Counted from the first letter of the stretch, positions 20,871 through 30,589 are shown. The stretch is 34,380 nt of DNA from Russula earlei (GCA_025769875.1 JAGFNK010000548.1:1-34380), one strand, 5' to 3'. Program-made: numbers and translations. Notes: a model not told the origin generated them from the letters alone.

Positions 20871-22287
20871 GGTACGGAGTTTAGTGGGTTGTCCTAGGTG
20901 GAACATGGTGATGGCATCTTGAGCATTTTTAAGGTTAGAGAGGGGTTCCCATGTGTCTTCTGCTGCAGAATATCCTTTCCACCGGACCCTATATTGGAGT
21001 CGGTTTCTATGGGTCCATTGGGCGGTGATCTTCTTGACTTCATATTCTCCCAACAGGAGATCAGGTGGTGGTTCAGAGAAGTTTGGTCCATGCTCAGCTG
21101 TTTCTGTGACTGGAGATAGGAGGGAGGCGTGAAACACATTATGGATGCTCCATTGGGGGGGAAGCCAGAGTTGGTAAGCAACATGGGAGATTCTTTTGGT
21201 GGTGGTGAAAGGGCCGAACTGCTTAGGACAGAATTTCTGAAACTGATGGGGGGTTTTTAGGTTAGTGCCTTCTAACCAAACTTTCTGCCCTTCTTCGAAG
21301 CCCTTGAACTTAGTTTCTTTGATCCAATTGTTTTGTGTCCTCCTCATCGCTTCTTGTGCCGCTTCCCTCATAGCCTTCAGTGCCTGGAGTTGTTCTTGAA
21401 TTCCATGGAACTTGGATTTAAGTTGGGTGCCAAGTCCTTGGGGGTTAAAGCCTATGAGGAGTTTGTATGGGGTTCTCTTGGTGGTGGTGGATTTGTGGGT
21501 GTTAAAATGGTATTGGGCTATGGGGAGCCAGTCCACCCACTCTTCTTGTTTCTCCCCTGTGTAGATGTGTATGTACATTTCTAAGGTCTGATTGGTCCTT
21601 TCTGATTGTCCGTCAGTTTGGGGGTGGTAGGCGGTACTCAGATTTTGATTAATTCTGAGGATTTGGGAGATCTCTTGAAACAGGTTGGAGGTAAAGCAGG
21701 AGTCATGGTCAGAGATAATCTTGGAGGGAACTCCGGTCCATGGGAAGGCATAATGCAAGAATAGTTTGGCCATTTGCAGGGTTCCCATGTCCTTACGGCA
21801 AGGTATGAATATAGCTGCCTTGGTGGAATCGTGGTCAGTGATGGTCATGATGGCATTATTTCCTTCCGATGGTGGGAGGTCAACGATCCAGTCAATGGCG
21901 ACAGTTTGGAAGGGTTTTTGAAATTCTGGGGGAATGGGATAAATTGGGGGGCGAGCTGGGTGTGTGGAAGATTTGTTGGCTTGACAGGTGGCACACCCTC
22001 AAATATAATCCCAGGATGAAGTAGGCCATTTTTGGCCACCAGAAGGATTCCTGGATTGAGTACAAGGTTCGGGCGTTTCCTGTATGTCCACCAAGAATAC
22101 TGTCATGGTAGGTATGTAAGATCTTTCATAAGAGGGGTTCTTGATATGGTACCACCAATTTTCCATCTTTGAATAGTACACCTTCTTCTTCTTGAAGACC
22201 ATGTTTGACCTTCCACATGAGGAGATCTGATTTTCGGTTTCTTTGTTCGGTTAGAACTTGGGCATAGAGGTCCTCAGTGTGAAGCGT
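20871..22287 (-). pseudogene. gypsy2 pol: integrase with chromodomain
   Basis: Downstream pol part, left of the F6 solo LTR. Reading leftward: a linker, an HHCC zinc domain (YHDSILGGHTG, then CATCQANK in a shifted frame), and the DDE core with DWIVDLPP (about 21885), KIISDHDSCFTS (about 21715) and the Glu of GQSERTNQ (about 21600). A chromodomain at about 21055-20895 (LQYRVRWKGYSAAEDTWEP) has the aromatic positions typical of the fold. TGA stops at 22126-22128 and 21999-22001 and a frame change near 22020 inactivate it. Both stops fall where Arg would fit; gypsy1 has Arg at the first. Confidence 0.9.
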
Positions 22288-22996
22288 TGTAAGGAGGATT
22301 ATGGCTGGCCACGAAATCACGTGCGGAAACGCGATGCGACACGACGTGACGCCTATCCTCTCCCTTGCCTCAGCTCGCTTTCATCCCTTGCCAACAGCTG
22401 CACACACACACGCACGCACCCGCGACCTCTCTTGTGCCCAACTTCAAGCCCTTTCTACCAACCATGCGTATGCCAAACGCTCACAAGACACTGATTGCGT
22501 GCCAGGCTGTCCGCCACCGACCGCATTGCAGCCCTTGCCACCGACCACGCACCGACCTCACGAGTACGCCTACCACCTCACACCCGACGTCAAGACCCGG
22601 ACGACCGCATCGCCCACCCATCGCCATATGCGCACGCACCCCACGCTCCGGCACACGCGACGCGTTTCCTGCGTCGAGCCTTTCACGATCGCCTAGACCG
22701 CCTCGCCCGGTCTCGATTGCCTTTCAAGACTCTACTTCCTTTCATCATCTCATTTCCTTTCATTACATGCCCCCTCTTACTACTCCCCTTCTTGTATATA
22801 AAACACCTAGCTACCTTGTAGTAAAAAAGAAGAAGTCCAGTGGAATCAGAATCTTTTCCCCCTCATCTGTCCACCTCTGCCTGAACCAGAACGACTGCGC
22901 GCGACCACTTGTTCCTCCTCTCCCCCCCTCCTCTACTCTTTCTGCTTGGACCGGTCAGCCTTACGATCTCACTCGCACGTCACCGGATGCGCTACA
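22288..22996 (+). repeat. Solo LTR, family F6, at the RNase H/integrase junction of gypsy2
   Basis: The sequence TGTAAGGAGGATT to GGATGCGCTACA interrupts an otherwise continuous pol frame: removing it with one copy of the duplication rejoins the coding sequence. AGCGT occurs at 22283-22287 and 22996-23000. If the LTR ends in CA at 22996 the duplication is the 4-bp GCGT; if it ends at 22995 it is the 5-bp AGCGT. TATATAAAA at 22795-22803 gives plus orientation. The insert is richer in CpG than its surroundings. A long plus-strand open frame inside it is not supported as a gene. Confidence 0.82.
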
Positions 22997-24930
22997 GCGT
23001 GCAAATGAAAAGTTTATCAGGGAGTGCCATGATGTTTTGGTTATCTCCTGACCCATCATTGTGATCAGGTTGTTGTGAGAGAGCGTCCGTGCGATTAGAA
23101 GTTCCGGGTTTGTGGTGGATTTCAAAATGATAATCTGCCAGTGTGGAAATGTAACCTGCAATCCTTCGATTAATTTTATGGGGGAGTTGATAGTGGGCAA
23201 GGTTAGCATGATCAGTAAAGATCTTGATGGGGTGTTTTGTTCCAACCAACAGGTATCACCAGTGTTGGAGTGCAAGAATCAGGGCTAGGAACTCCCTATC
23301 CCAAACTGGGTAGTTCCTTTCTGCTTCATTGAATGTGTGTGACATGTTGCCAATCATTTTTCTTTTCCCTCTTGGGTCCTTCTGAAATAGGATTGCTCTG
23401 GTGGCGAATTGCGAGGCATCAGTTTCTAGTTTGTATGGGAGATCAGGGTTGGTGGTGTAGAGTTCAGGGTCATCGCAAATTGCCGATATTAAGGTTTCTA
23501 GGGCTGTGGTTGCTTCTGGGGTCCAGAGAAAGGGGGGTTCCTTTTTTGATTGTAGAGAAAATAGGGTGAGCTATTTTAGCGAAGTCTCGGATAAATGGTT
23601 GTTGGTAATTGAGGGCACCCATGATTTGTTGCACTTGTTTCAGGTTATTGGGGGGTCTCGGCCAGTTTTTGAGGCCGTCCATTTTGACTGGGTTGATTTT
23701 GAGAGTTCCTTGATTGATTCGGAAACCCAAGAAGTCAATTTTGTGTTGTTCAAAGGCGCATTTTGATGCCTTTAAAAAATAGGAATCTCTTTTGAGTAGG
23801 TCAAGGAACTCATGTGTGATTTGTTGGTGAAGGAGCTCTTCTTGTAATCCTGTGGCTATTGCCACATCATCTAGGTAATTGCAGGTATTTTCTGGGTATT
23901 TGAGAAGCCAGGGTTGAAGGGTATGGTTCATTGCTCGTTGGAAAGCTGCTGGGGCATTGGTAAAGCCAAAGCCCATTACCATGGGGATGAAGGTGCCAAA
24001 TTGGGTTTTGAAGGTGCCTTTGTGTCGGTCTTCAGGATGGATTAGAACGTTGTTGTAGCCAGCTTGGACATTGAATTTGCTAAAGGTGGTTTTGCCCCTT
24101 AGTCAGTGTAATTGTTCTTCCATATTAGGTAAGGCATGGTAATCGGGGACTGTGGCATTATTGAGTTTTTGGTAGTCGACTACCATTCGCAGGGCGGTGC
24201 TGTCCTTCTGAACAAAGAAGACAGGGGATACGAAGTCTGAAATGCTGTCCTTGATGAAGCCTTTGGCTAGGTCCTCCTGTATTTGTCTCGACAGTTCTTG
24301 TTTCTCATTCTGGGAGAGGGGGTAAGTTTGGCAATCAAGGAACTTGGGGGCGTCAGGTTTCAGGGTGATTCTGAAGTCAAGTTCTCCTCGACTGGGTGGG
24401 AGTCGTTTGGCTGCTTCTTCTGAGAAGACTTTCTGGTGTCATAAGTATTCAGGGGGGATGATGGTTGTCCTTATTTGTGCGACCCGGATTCTTGGTGGTT
24501 TAGCTAGGGGCATGGGGGTGAGAAGGACCCCTAGGTAGTTTCTTAGACAACCAGTACTCCAGTTGACAAGGGGGTTTAATGCTTTTAGGAAGGGGTAGCC
24601 AAGGATCATTCTATCTTCTCCCAAGCTTGTAACGTAGAAGGTGAGAAGTCGTGTGGTGGGGCCATGCCATATGGCCATATGAGCATAATGGGTTAGTGCT
24701 CCTCCTTGGTTACTGGTGCCATCTACGTTGATGATGGGTCTGGGGGTTCTGAGGGTTTGGAGTGGGATTTGTAATTTCCCCACAATTCCTTGACTGATGA
24801 AATTTTCTGTTGCTCCGCTGTCAAGGAGCACTTGGCCAGTCTTTCCATTGGTTGTTAGCATAAAAGGAACTTTCATTGAGTTTTCTTTATGGTTGAAAAT
24901 GGTATCTATTTGGGCCTCTGTGCCGACTGT
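22997..24930 (-). pseudogene. gypsy2 pol: protease, reverse transcriptase, RNase H
   Basis: The pol frame opens before the gag stop and lies -1 to gag. The aspartic protease carries DSGATENF at about 24820 and ILGYPFL at about 24605. Reverse transcriptase follows, with RMVVDYQKLNN (about 24185), GFGFTNAPAAFQRAMN (about 23970) and the catalytic YLDD (about 23875-23860). RNase H has LETDASQFA (about 23435) and FTDHANLAHY (about 23220). TGA stops lie at 24439-24441 and 24103-24105; the first aligns with a CGA Arg codon in gypsy1. A six-G run at 23532-23537 carries one extra base that changes the frame. The connection to integrase is broken by the F6 solo LTR. Confidence 0.9.
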
Positions 24931-24941
24931 TGCACTTTGGC

Positions 24942-26487
24942 CTAGAGAAAATCCTCCTTGAGGATGAGATCCCAGATCTTGGCTTGTTCCTCAGCTGGTA
25001 GGGCTTTCATGTGTGCTACCATGGAAGCTGGTTTTTCTTCCTTAGATGGTTCTGGGGTTGATTTGGTGATGTGGGCTTTAGAAGTGGTGGGAACCGTATT
25101 TTTGGGGCATTCCCGGCTGAGGTGGCCTTTCTCCCTGCAATGGAAGCAACGTCCCTCTTTTGCCAACTGTTTCCTTTCTTCTTCAGTGAGCTTCTTAAAG
25201 TTGGATTTGGCGGTGTCTACTTGCATCCAATCAGGATGATGAGATTTGTGTTCTGAGGGGGAGTGTGTAGTTTTTCCTTTAAGTTTCTCCCTGATGGTGA
25301 TGAATCGTCGATGCTGCCTCCTAGCCTCCTCCTTCCATTCTTGAAGAGTGGTGGGCCAGACGTCTCTGTTCAAGATTGCGCAGTAGAGTTCGATTTTTAG
25401 GCCATTTTTGAAGCTCTCAATAGCAATAACATCCATTTCTGGCCACCCTGTTTTGTTCAGAAGTTGTTCGAAGGTGGAGATATAGTCATCAAGGGAGTCC
25501 TTCATTACGTGTTTGACAATAGCTGCTTGGGCATCTTCTTTCTCCACAGTATTGGTGAACTTGAATGTGAAGTCCGTGACAAAGTCATTCCATAATGCCT
25601 CGTTCATCCTGTTAACAGGGTTTTGGGTCCTGTTTACTTTTTCCCTGAGTGCAGTTGCCTGTGAGTTGACCCATTCTTCGACCTTTTCCCCTTGAATGTA
25701 AGAAAGGGCCAACATTGTTTGTTTAAAAGGGGAAATCATTACTACCTTGTCATCATTGAGGCCCCAGTACAGGTTAAATTCTATGATAAAACATTTTGTT
25801 TTGTTTCTTTCCCCTGTGAAGGCCATAGGTTCTTTACCACTGAGGGACCCATTAGCGCCTTGTGGTGCTGGGGCAGCTGCTTGAGGGGGTGGGACGATGA
25901 TTGGGGGGGCCTGAGCAGCCATTTGAGGGGCCTGAGCAGCCATCTGAGGGGCCTGAGTGGCGACCTGGGGTGGTTGTACAACGACTTGGGGTTGGGCTGC
26001 CATAATAGGTTCTGGGGGGTTCTGTGGTTCAAGTTCTATGGTTTCAATGGGTTCTTGGTTTTCAATGGGGTCCTCTGGTTCTAATGCAGGGGATTCAAAG
26101 GGTGTTTGGGTTTCAGCAGTACTTTCTGGTTCAGGGGGGTTGCCTTCTGTAGAGGAGGCTTCTGTTTCTGATGGGGGTTCGTAAAGAGGGTCATCTTCCC
26201 TCCAGTAGCCTAATCCAAGGCTGTTTCTGATGAGTTCTAGGTTCTGGTGGGTGTAGAGCTGTCCTCTTCTGAGTTGTAGCTCGAACCAGCGGTTGTTGAT
26301 AAATTCAACTGGTAGTTCTTCGTTATTTTCAGTAGTGATGTAGCAGAGAAAGGTGTGAAAGCTGTCCCAAGTGGCAGTTCCTACAACGTGTTCAGGGAGG
26401 TCTGGGGAGGGTCTGGGTTGGACATGGATCCAACGGTTTGGTGGTAGTTCAAGGTTGATCTCCAGAATGGAGTAAGGAAGCTTAGCT
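24942..26487 (-). CDS. gypsy2 Gag
   Basis: The frame is open from just after the primer-binding site to TAG at 24944-24942. The first in-frame ATG is at 26003, but homology to gypsy1 Gag (LCYITTENNEELPV, RWFELQLRRGQLY) lies upstream at about 26370-26250. The true start is therefore further right and its ATG is missing or replaced. Order: the N-terminal region; a Glu/Pro-rich linker; PQVA/PQMAAQAP tandem repeats (about 26000-25880); the Gag domain (about 25840-25380); and the zinc knuckle CFHCREKGHLSREC at about 25150-25109. It would assemble the particle and bind the element RNA. A candidate frameshift site precedes the stop. Confidence 0.85.
24948..24954 (-). promoter_or_regulatory. Candidate -1 ribosomal frameshift heptamer, gag-pol junction of gypsy2
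   Basis: On the minus strand G GAT TTT stands in the gag frame, one codon (CTC) before the gag TAG. A -1 slip gives GGA TTT and enters the pol frame, which is open there. The same pattern (G GAU UUA) is the known pro-pol slip site of mouse mammary tumour virus. No convincing stimulatory structure at the right distance was found by eye. Confidence 0.5.
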
Positions 26488-26488
26488 T
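26478..26488 (-). other. gypsy2 primer-binding site (self-priming type)
   Basis: On the minus strand AAGCTAAGCTT starts one base after the 5' LTR. It is perfectly complementary to AAGCTTAGCTT inside the same LTR (plus coordinates 26819-26829). There is no TGG at this site, so tRNA priming is unlikely. Confidence 0.72.
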
Positions 26489-26489
26489 G

Positions 26490-27982
26490 TGTTACGGTGT
26501 CGCGGCTGTAAGAGCGTTAGCTCAAGGGTCCGTGGGGCCAAGTTCCTGTGACTTGGTTCAAAGGTTCAGTGGGGCCGGCTCAAAGAGACCGGATCAGAGT
26601 TTTAGTGTCTCAAGGCTGAGTCAGACAGTGACTCAGTCCACAGACAGAGTTGATCTTCTGGTTTCACAGAAGAGGAGGACAATGAGAGAGAGGCAGAGGA
26701 GGAAGAGGAACACAAGGGTTCCCTGAGGAATGCTTAAGTCAAGCAAGGTATAAGCCAGCACAAGCAAGTTGTGATTGAGAGAGTCTACAGGGCAAGGGAT
26801 GCGACAGGAAATGGGACAAAGCTAAGCTTGGGGCATTTCCCCAGCTTCTACAGGCGCTGTTACACCATTTTCCTTTTACGTTTACTTTTTACCTCTTGCT
26901 ATGGACTGCTTGCTTGCGTATGTCCCTTTACTTACTGGTCTTGTGATCTCTTACATCTTGTGATCCCTTCTGTGTTATCATGTGATCCATACATGTCCAG
27001 GTAACACTGGATTGCTGTTACTTTCCCTTTGTTTGGTTCTCTTTCCATTTATATTCACTTCTTAGTTTCGACTGTGCAATGCTGTGCACCTACTGTGCAG
27101 CACAGTTACTTGGTTCTGACTCATTCGTGGCCTCATTCCTATGACTCCTACTTATTATGACTCCTACTATACTAGTAGCACAGTCAAAGCGCAGCTATTG
27201 CTGTGCTTCTCCTGTATATATAAGCTCAGTACTTTGTGACCAAAGCCCTAAGCTTGGTCTCTTGTAGAATCCAACCTACTCTTGTCCAAACATATTTGCC
27301 TGCAACCCACTTCGCTCCTAATCCTCAAACCACATCCACCTCTCCATTTCATCAACTCTTCACACACCATCTACCATCTACTCTTCGCCTTTCCCTTCCT
27401 TTCCTAAGAGTCTCTCTTCACTCCCCTGAGAAGAGCTCTCCTCCTTTAAGACCTACCTTCCTCTACTCTCTTTGCATTGTTCAAGGTCCCCGACAGACTT
27501 GAACGCATATAGCTAGTGGAACCAGCCCTAGTCTATCCCATTACAAACTTACCCTAGCTTCTCAATGGACCGAGTCGTACTAGGAAGGGTCTATTGGCCA
27601 TAACCTGTTTAGCATAAAACACTTCAACTGCTGCAGGGATCCTTACTCATTATACACAGGAACCAGCCCATTTCTTGAACACCTCTCTATCATTGACTTG
27701 TTTTCCGCTTGTGAACTGACATGGCTAGTTACCGTGACAGGCGCTTAAATACTGTATGTAGCGAGGCTGTACAGTACTATATGCAGAACAATAGATAAAG
27801 GTGAGCCAATAGAAAAAGCAACTCAACAATAGATGAAACACAATAGGTGAAACAATAGGTGAAACAGCAAGGGATCATCAGTATCAGGGGGTGAAACAGT
27901 AACCAAGGGGAGAAGGGTGACAAAGGAATCAATAATGGGAGAGGTCAGGGGTGAATCGAACAAAAGGGGGTAGATTACAACA
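26490..27982 (-). repeat. gypsy2 5' LTR, interrupted
   Basis: Plus reading TGTTACGGTGTCGCGG to GATTACAACA. It is 1,493 bp long, including the 882-bp F4 solo LTR and its 5-bp duplication, leaving 606 bp. The TATTTAAG box (minus strand, about 27744-27751) is now separated from the predicted transcript start (26829) by the F4 insertion. Confidence 0.94.
26858..27739 (+). repeat. Solo LTR, family F4, inside the gypsy2 5' LTR
   Basis: An 882-bp LTR from TGTTACACCATTTTCC to GTTACCGTGACA, flanked by a perfect target duplication GGCGC at 26853-26857 and 27740-27744. TATATATAAG at about 27215 gives plus orientation. It has no second copy in the window. It separates the TATA box of the gypsy2 LTR from its start region. 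Confidence 0.93.
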
Positions 27983-29057
27983 CATGCCCTCATTGGTGTC
28001 TGAGCCATCCCAGTCAGAGGACTCAGAGGGAAGGGGTGAGGATGAGGGAACATCGACAGGAAATGAGATTGGGATGTGCTGAGTGGTGGAGTAAGCTTTG
28101 GAAGGTGCAAAATCAGCCTCAACAAAGATGGAGGGGTTGAAGGGGTGGATGCCAGTGGAGGAGAATGCAGACATGAGGAGCTTGTGGGTCATTGTCTGAG
28201 TGCGCACCTTCATGTACTTGACAATGATGTTGTAACACATGATGGGAATGTTTTCACAGATGCGGCAGTCACAATGAATGGACCAGTTCTGCTGTGTATG
28301 GCAAAAAACTTTGACATTGAGCAGTTGGAGCTTGTATGTGCACTTGGAGGGGAAGGCAACGACGATGATGTTGTGTTGGTATGTGAGCGCCTGGAATCCG
28401 TCAGTCTTGTGAGAGTTGTGACCATCAACAAAAAGGACGACAGGGTTGTCAGTGACCTTGTGGTCCAGAGCAAAGGGAATGAAGGCGTGGCAGAACCATG
28501 ACAAACTGATTTCATTGTCCATCCACCCATTTTGGGATGTGGCAATCCCCCCAATTGGGGCATCCAGATTGGATTCGTGGTGGACCAGGAGAGGCAGGCC
28601 CATTTGAAAGGACAGACACTGGGGGAACAGACAACCCGGAGGGCAAAATACACTTGATGATGGTGACAAGTTCGAGGGAATTGGAATGCATGTGATAAAA
28701 TTTGCTTTTCTTGAGGGTGCATAGTTGAAAATATTTTTTGTACCATTTGCAGCCTCCACCAAGTTGCAAACCCTTCTTGTCCATGTTCCAGATGTGCTCT
28801 GGTGGGAGGTTTGGGTGCTTGTCATAGACCTGCTTGACTAGCTCAAAATATTGAGTGACATTTGAGATGTTGAAGTGATGAGCATGCTTGGGATCCAGAT
28901 TACTTGGCTTTGACAACCGAAGCTCCAGGCGCCACTTCTGGAAACAGTGGTGCCAGTTCTTGCCTGGGATGATGCCAGACATGTCGTACCCAAGAGATTT
29001 GACATTGTTCTGGTCCATTGGTTTAGCAATCAAGGCCTGGTGGCCGACCCAGGAAAC
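27983..29057 (-). pseudogene. pogo/jerky-type DDE transposase, catalytic segment
   Basis: Upstream part of the split gene. Reading leftward: GIIPGKNWHHCFQKW (a DNA-binding-domain-like tail), FELVKQVYDKHPNLPPEHIW, then NMDKKGLQLG with the first catalytic Asp. FVDGHNSHKT holds the second. The third motif reads KLQLLNVKVF, where the family has Asp; here the codon at 28316-28318 is AAT (Asn). A frame change around 28640-28660 separates the first and second motifs. The right end is cut by the copia LTR at 29058, so the N-terminal helix-turn-helix domains would lie beyond the copia element, outside the window. It continues at 17595 after the gypsy2 insertion. This family normally cuts and pastes elements with TA duplications. 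Confidence 0.82.
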
Positions 29058-29304
29058 TGTTGGAGCTATGGAATAAGGGCTCAGTCTTGTGTGTAAAAGA
29101 CTGTATTCAGGTTGGTATGCTAACCTATGGAATAAGGGCTATGTACAGTATTAGCTATAAAGGAATGTAAAGGAAGGTGTAGTACTGACCTCAGTCTTGT
29201 GTGTAAAAGACTGAGGGAAAACAAACGATAACTAACTTCGAATTATTTACACGTACGGTCTGGATTGTCCATTCACATGGCACTTAGCGGCTGCACATCC
29301 AACA
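29058..29304 (-). repeat. copia 3' LTR
   Basis: 247 bp, with short terminal inverted repeats TGTTGGA/TCCAACA. It contains two direct copies of a segment reading GGAATAAGGGCT and two of CTCAGTCTTGTGTGTAAAAG. On the minus strand CTGAGGGGGCA (29305-29315) precedes it as polypurine tract. The short LTR is typical of copia elements. Confidence 0.85.
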
Positions 29305-29311
29305 TGCCCCC

Positions 29312-30580
29312 TCAGCCCAAGTGGCATGCGTTCTCTCCCATTTCCATCATGAGACCTTTGTGCTTCTTGCAGCTGGGACCCTTTTTCAATACATTGGCTA
29401 CTGGCTCTTCTGATGGAGTGTAGGCAAGATTGATCCCCTGCAAGTCAACATTCTGCTGCAAGATAATGGTGTTGCACCTTGGTGTGTTCTGGTGCAGTCG
29501 TGGAACTTGGGGTTCCTGGTAATGGTGATGGTCGGCTGGTTGTCGACATGAACATGAGGGATTGTGAGGAGATGGGTCTTTTGGCCCAATCCAGTGAGTG
29601 GTTGCCTCAGCCTGGTGGCTTCTTTGGCGGCGCATGCGCCTGCAGTGTGCTCTGCCTTGGTGCTCAAGGGTGCAACTGGGGCTTGCTTCTTTTGGCTCCA
29701 GTTTATGGCCCCACCGGTCAACATGAAGATGAAGTCCAGAATGGGCTTTGCTGGTCCAATTGGGGTCGACGTGTCCGACCAAGATTGGCTGGATGCCAGA
29801 GTCGCGCTGGAAGGTCAGGCAGTGGTTGCTTGTACCTCGGGCATACTGGGTCGCGTGGTCGCGCATGCATTGGTGGTTATTTCCTGGGCACGCTTTCAAG
29901 AAGGTCTCGTCCATCGGTTCTCTGTTTAGGTGGGTGGACTTGTTGTGGACAGGTGTGTGAGTGGCGCATTTTGGGCACATTTCAGGTTGTGAGGAAGCTT
30001 GGTCCTCAGGTGCGTTGTTATCGCATTGCAGCTGTGTGTCTTGCAGTTCGGCATGCGATGCCTTTTCTGCTTCTCCTTCATTCAGCTCCTCCGCTTCATC
30101 GCCTTGGTCGGGTGTGAGCGTGCATGTGATGCGCTTTGGTGGTCCCATGGTGGATTGTGCAGGCAAGTCTTCTGCCTTGTGAATTGTGAGCTGACTTTGT
30201 GGTGTTTCAGGCTGAGCAGGTGGAATCACATCCACTATGATGCCCTGTGGTTCGGTGCGCGGCGCCTGCTCCACGTTGTCTGCCTGTTTCAGGCTGAGCA
30301 GGCAGAGGGTCCTCTGCTCCAATGCTTTGTGGCTTTGCGTGCAGCGGCTGTTCTGCGTTGTCCGCCAGTTCCATCTTCGCCACCCCCTCAACTTTGCTCT
30401 CATTTCATCTTTTTTGACTCTTTCAACTGCGTCGTCGAATTCAAGGATCACACACTTGATGCGTGATGTGGGGCCCCCTTTGTCGGATATGATGGCGCGG
30501 GGTTGAAGGGTGCAGGGGGTGGGGAGATGTGCAGGCTTGTATGCCTGCTGGTGATATGCATGGCCCAGGAATGTGTGCAC
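29312..30580 (-). pseudogene. copia pol remnant: integrase tail, linker, RNase H
   Basis: One open frame of 422 codons, but a mosaic. It starts with the integrase C-terminal end (HTFLGHAYHQQAYKPAHLPT), continues through the acidic linker (VILEFDDAVERVKKDEM), and jumps directly to the end of RT/RNase H (DSGIQPILVGHVDPNWTSKA). The middle of RNase H is read in another frame (29724-29398: GGAINWSQKKQAP, VDNQPTITITRN). The last part (YTPSEEPVANVL) returns to the first frame. The catalytic reverse transcriptase block, including the YVDD region, is missing. It therefore cannot support retrotransposition. Confidence 0.8.
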
Positions 30581-30589
30581 CAGCGACCT

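Larger units (their letters stand above)
17596..27982 (-). mobile_element. gypsy2: complete Ty3/gypsy chromovirus with three nested solo LTRs
   Basis: A 10,387-bp element on the minus strand flanked by a perfect target duplication CATGC (17591-17595 and 27983-27987). Removing three nested solo LTRs leaves about 7.8 kb. Reading right to left it has a 5' LTR, primer-binding site, gag with zinc knuckle, protease, reverse transcriptase, RNase H, integrase with chromodomain, an extra ORF with a zinc knuckle, a polypurine tract and a 3' LTR. Roughly 25 differences over about 605 aligned LTR bases (counted by eye) make it clearly older than gypsy1. It carries several TGA stops and frameshifts. It is inserted in the DDE transposase gene. 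Confidence 0.95.

Noticed and set aside
22365..23051. A 228-codon plus-strand open frame, with overlapping companions, in the F6 LTR.
   Set aside because: It lies inside a CpG-rich LTR, has low-complexity Pro/Thr/His composition and no domain, and ends just past the LTR in antisense pol sequence.
24915..24948. A hairpin (CTCT..GCC / GGC..AGAG) just after the gypsy2 frameshift heptamer.
   Set aside because: The stem is short, has an internal loop and starts directly at the heptamer with no spacer, so it is not a convincing stimulatory structure.
29479..30506. Long plus-strand open frames of up to 212 codons.
   Set aside because: They are antisense to recognisable copia RNase H and linker sequence.
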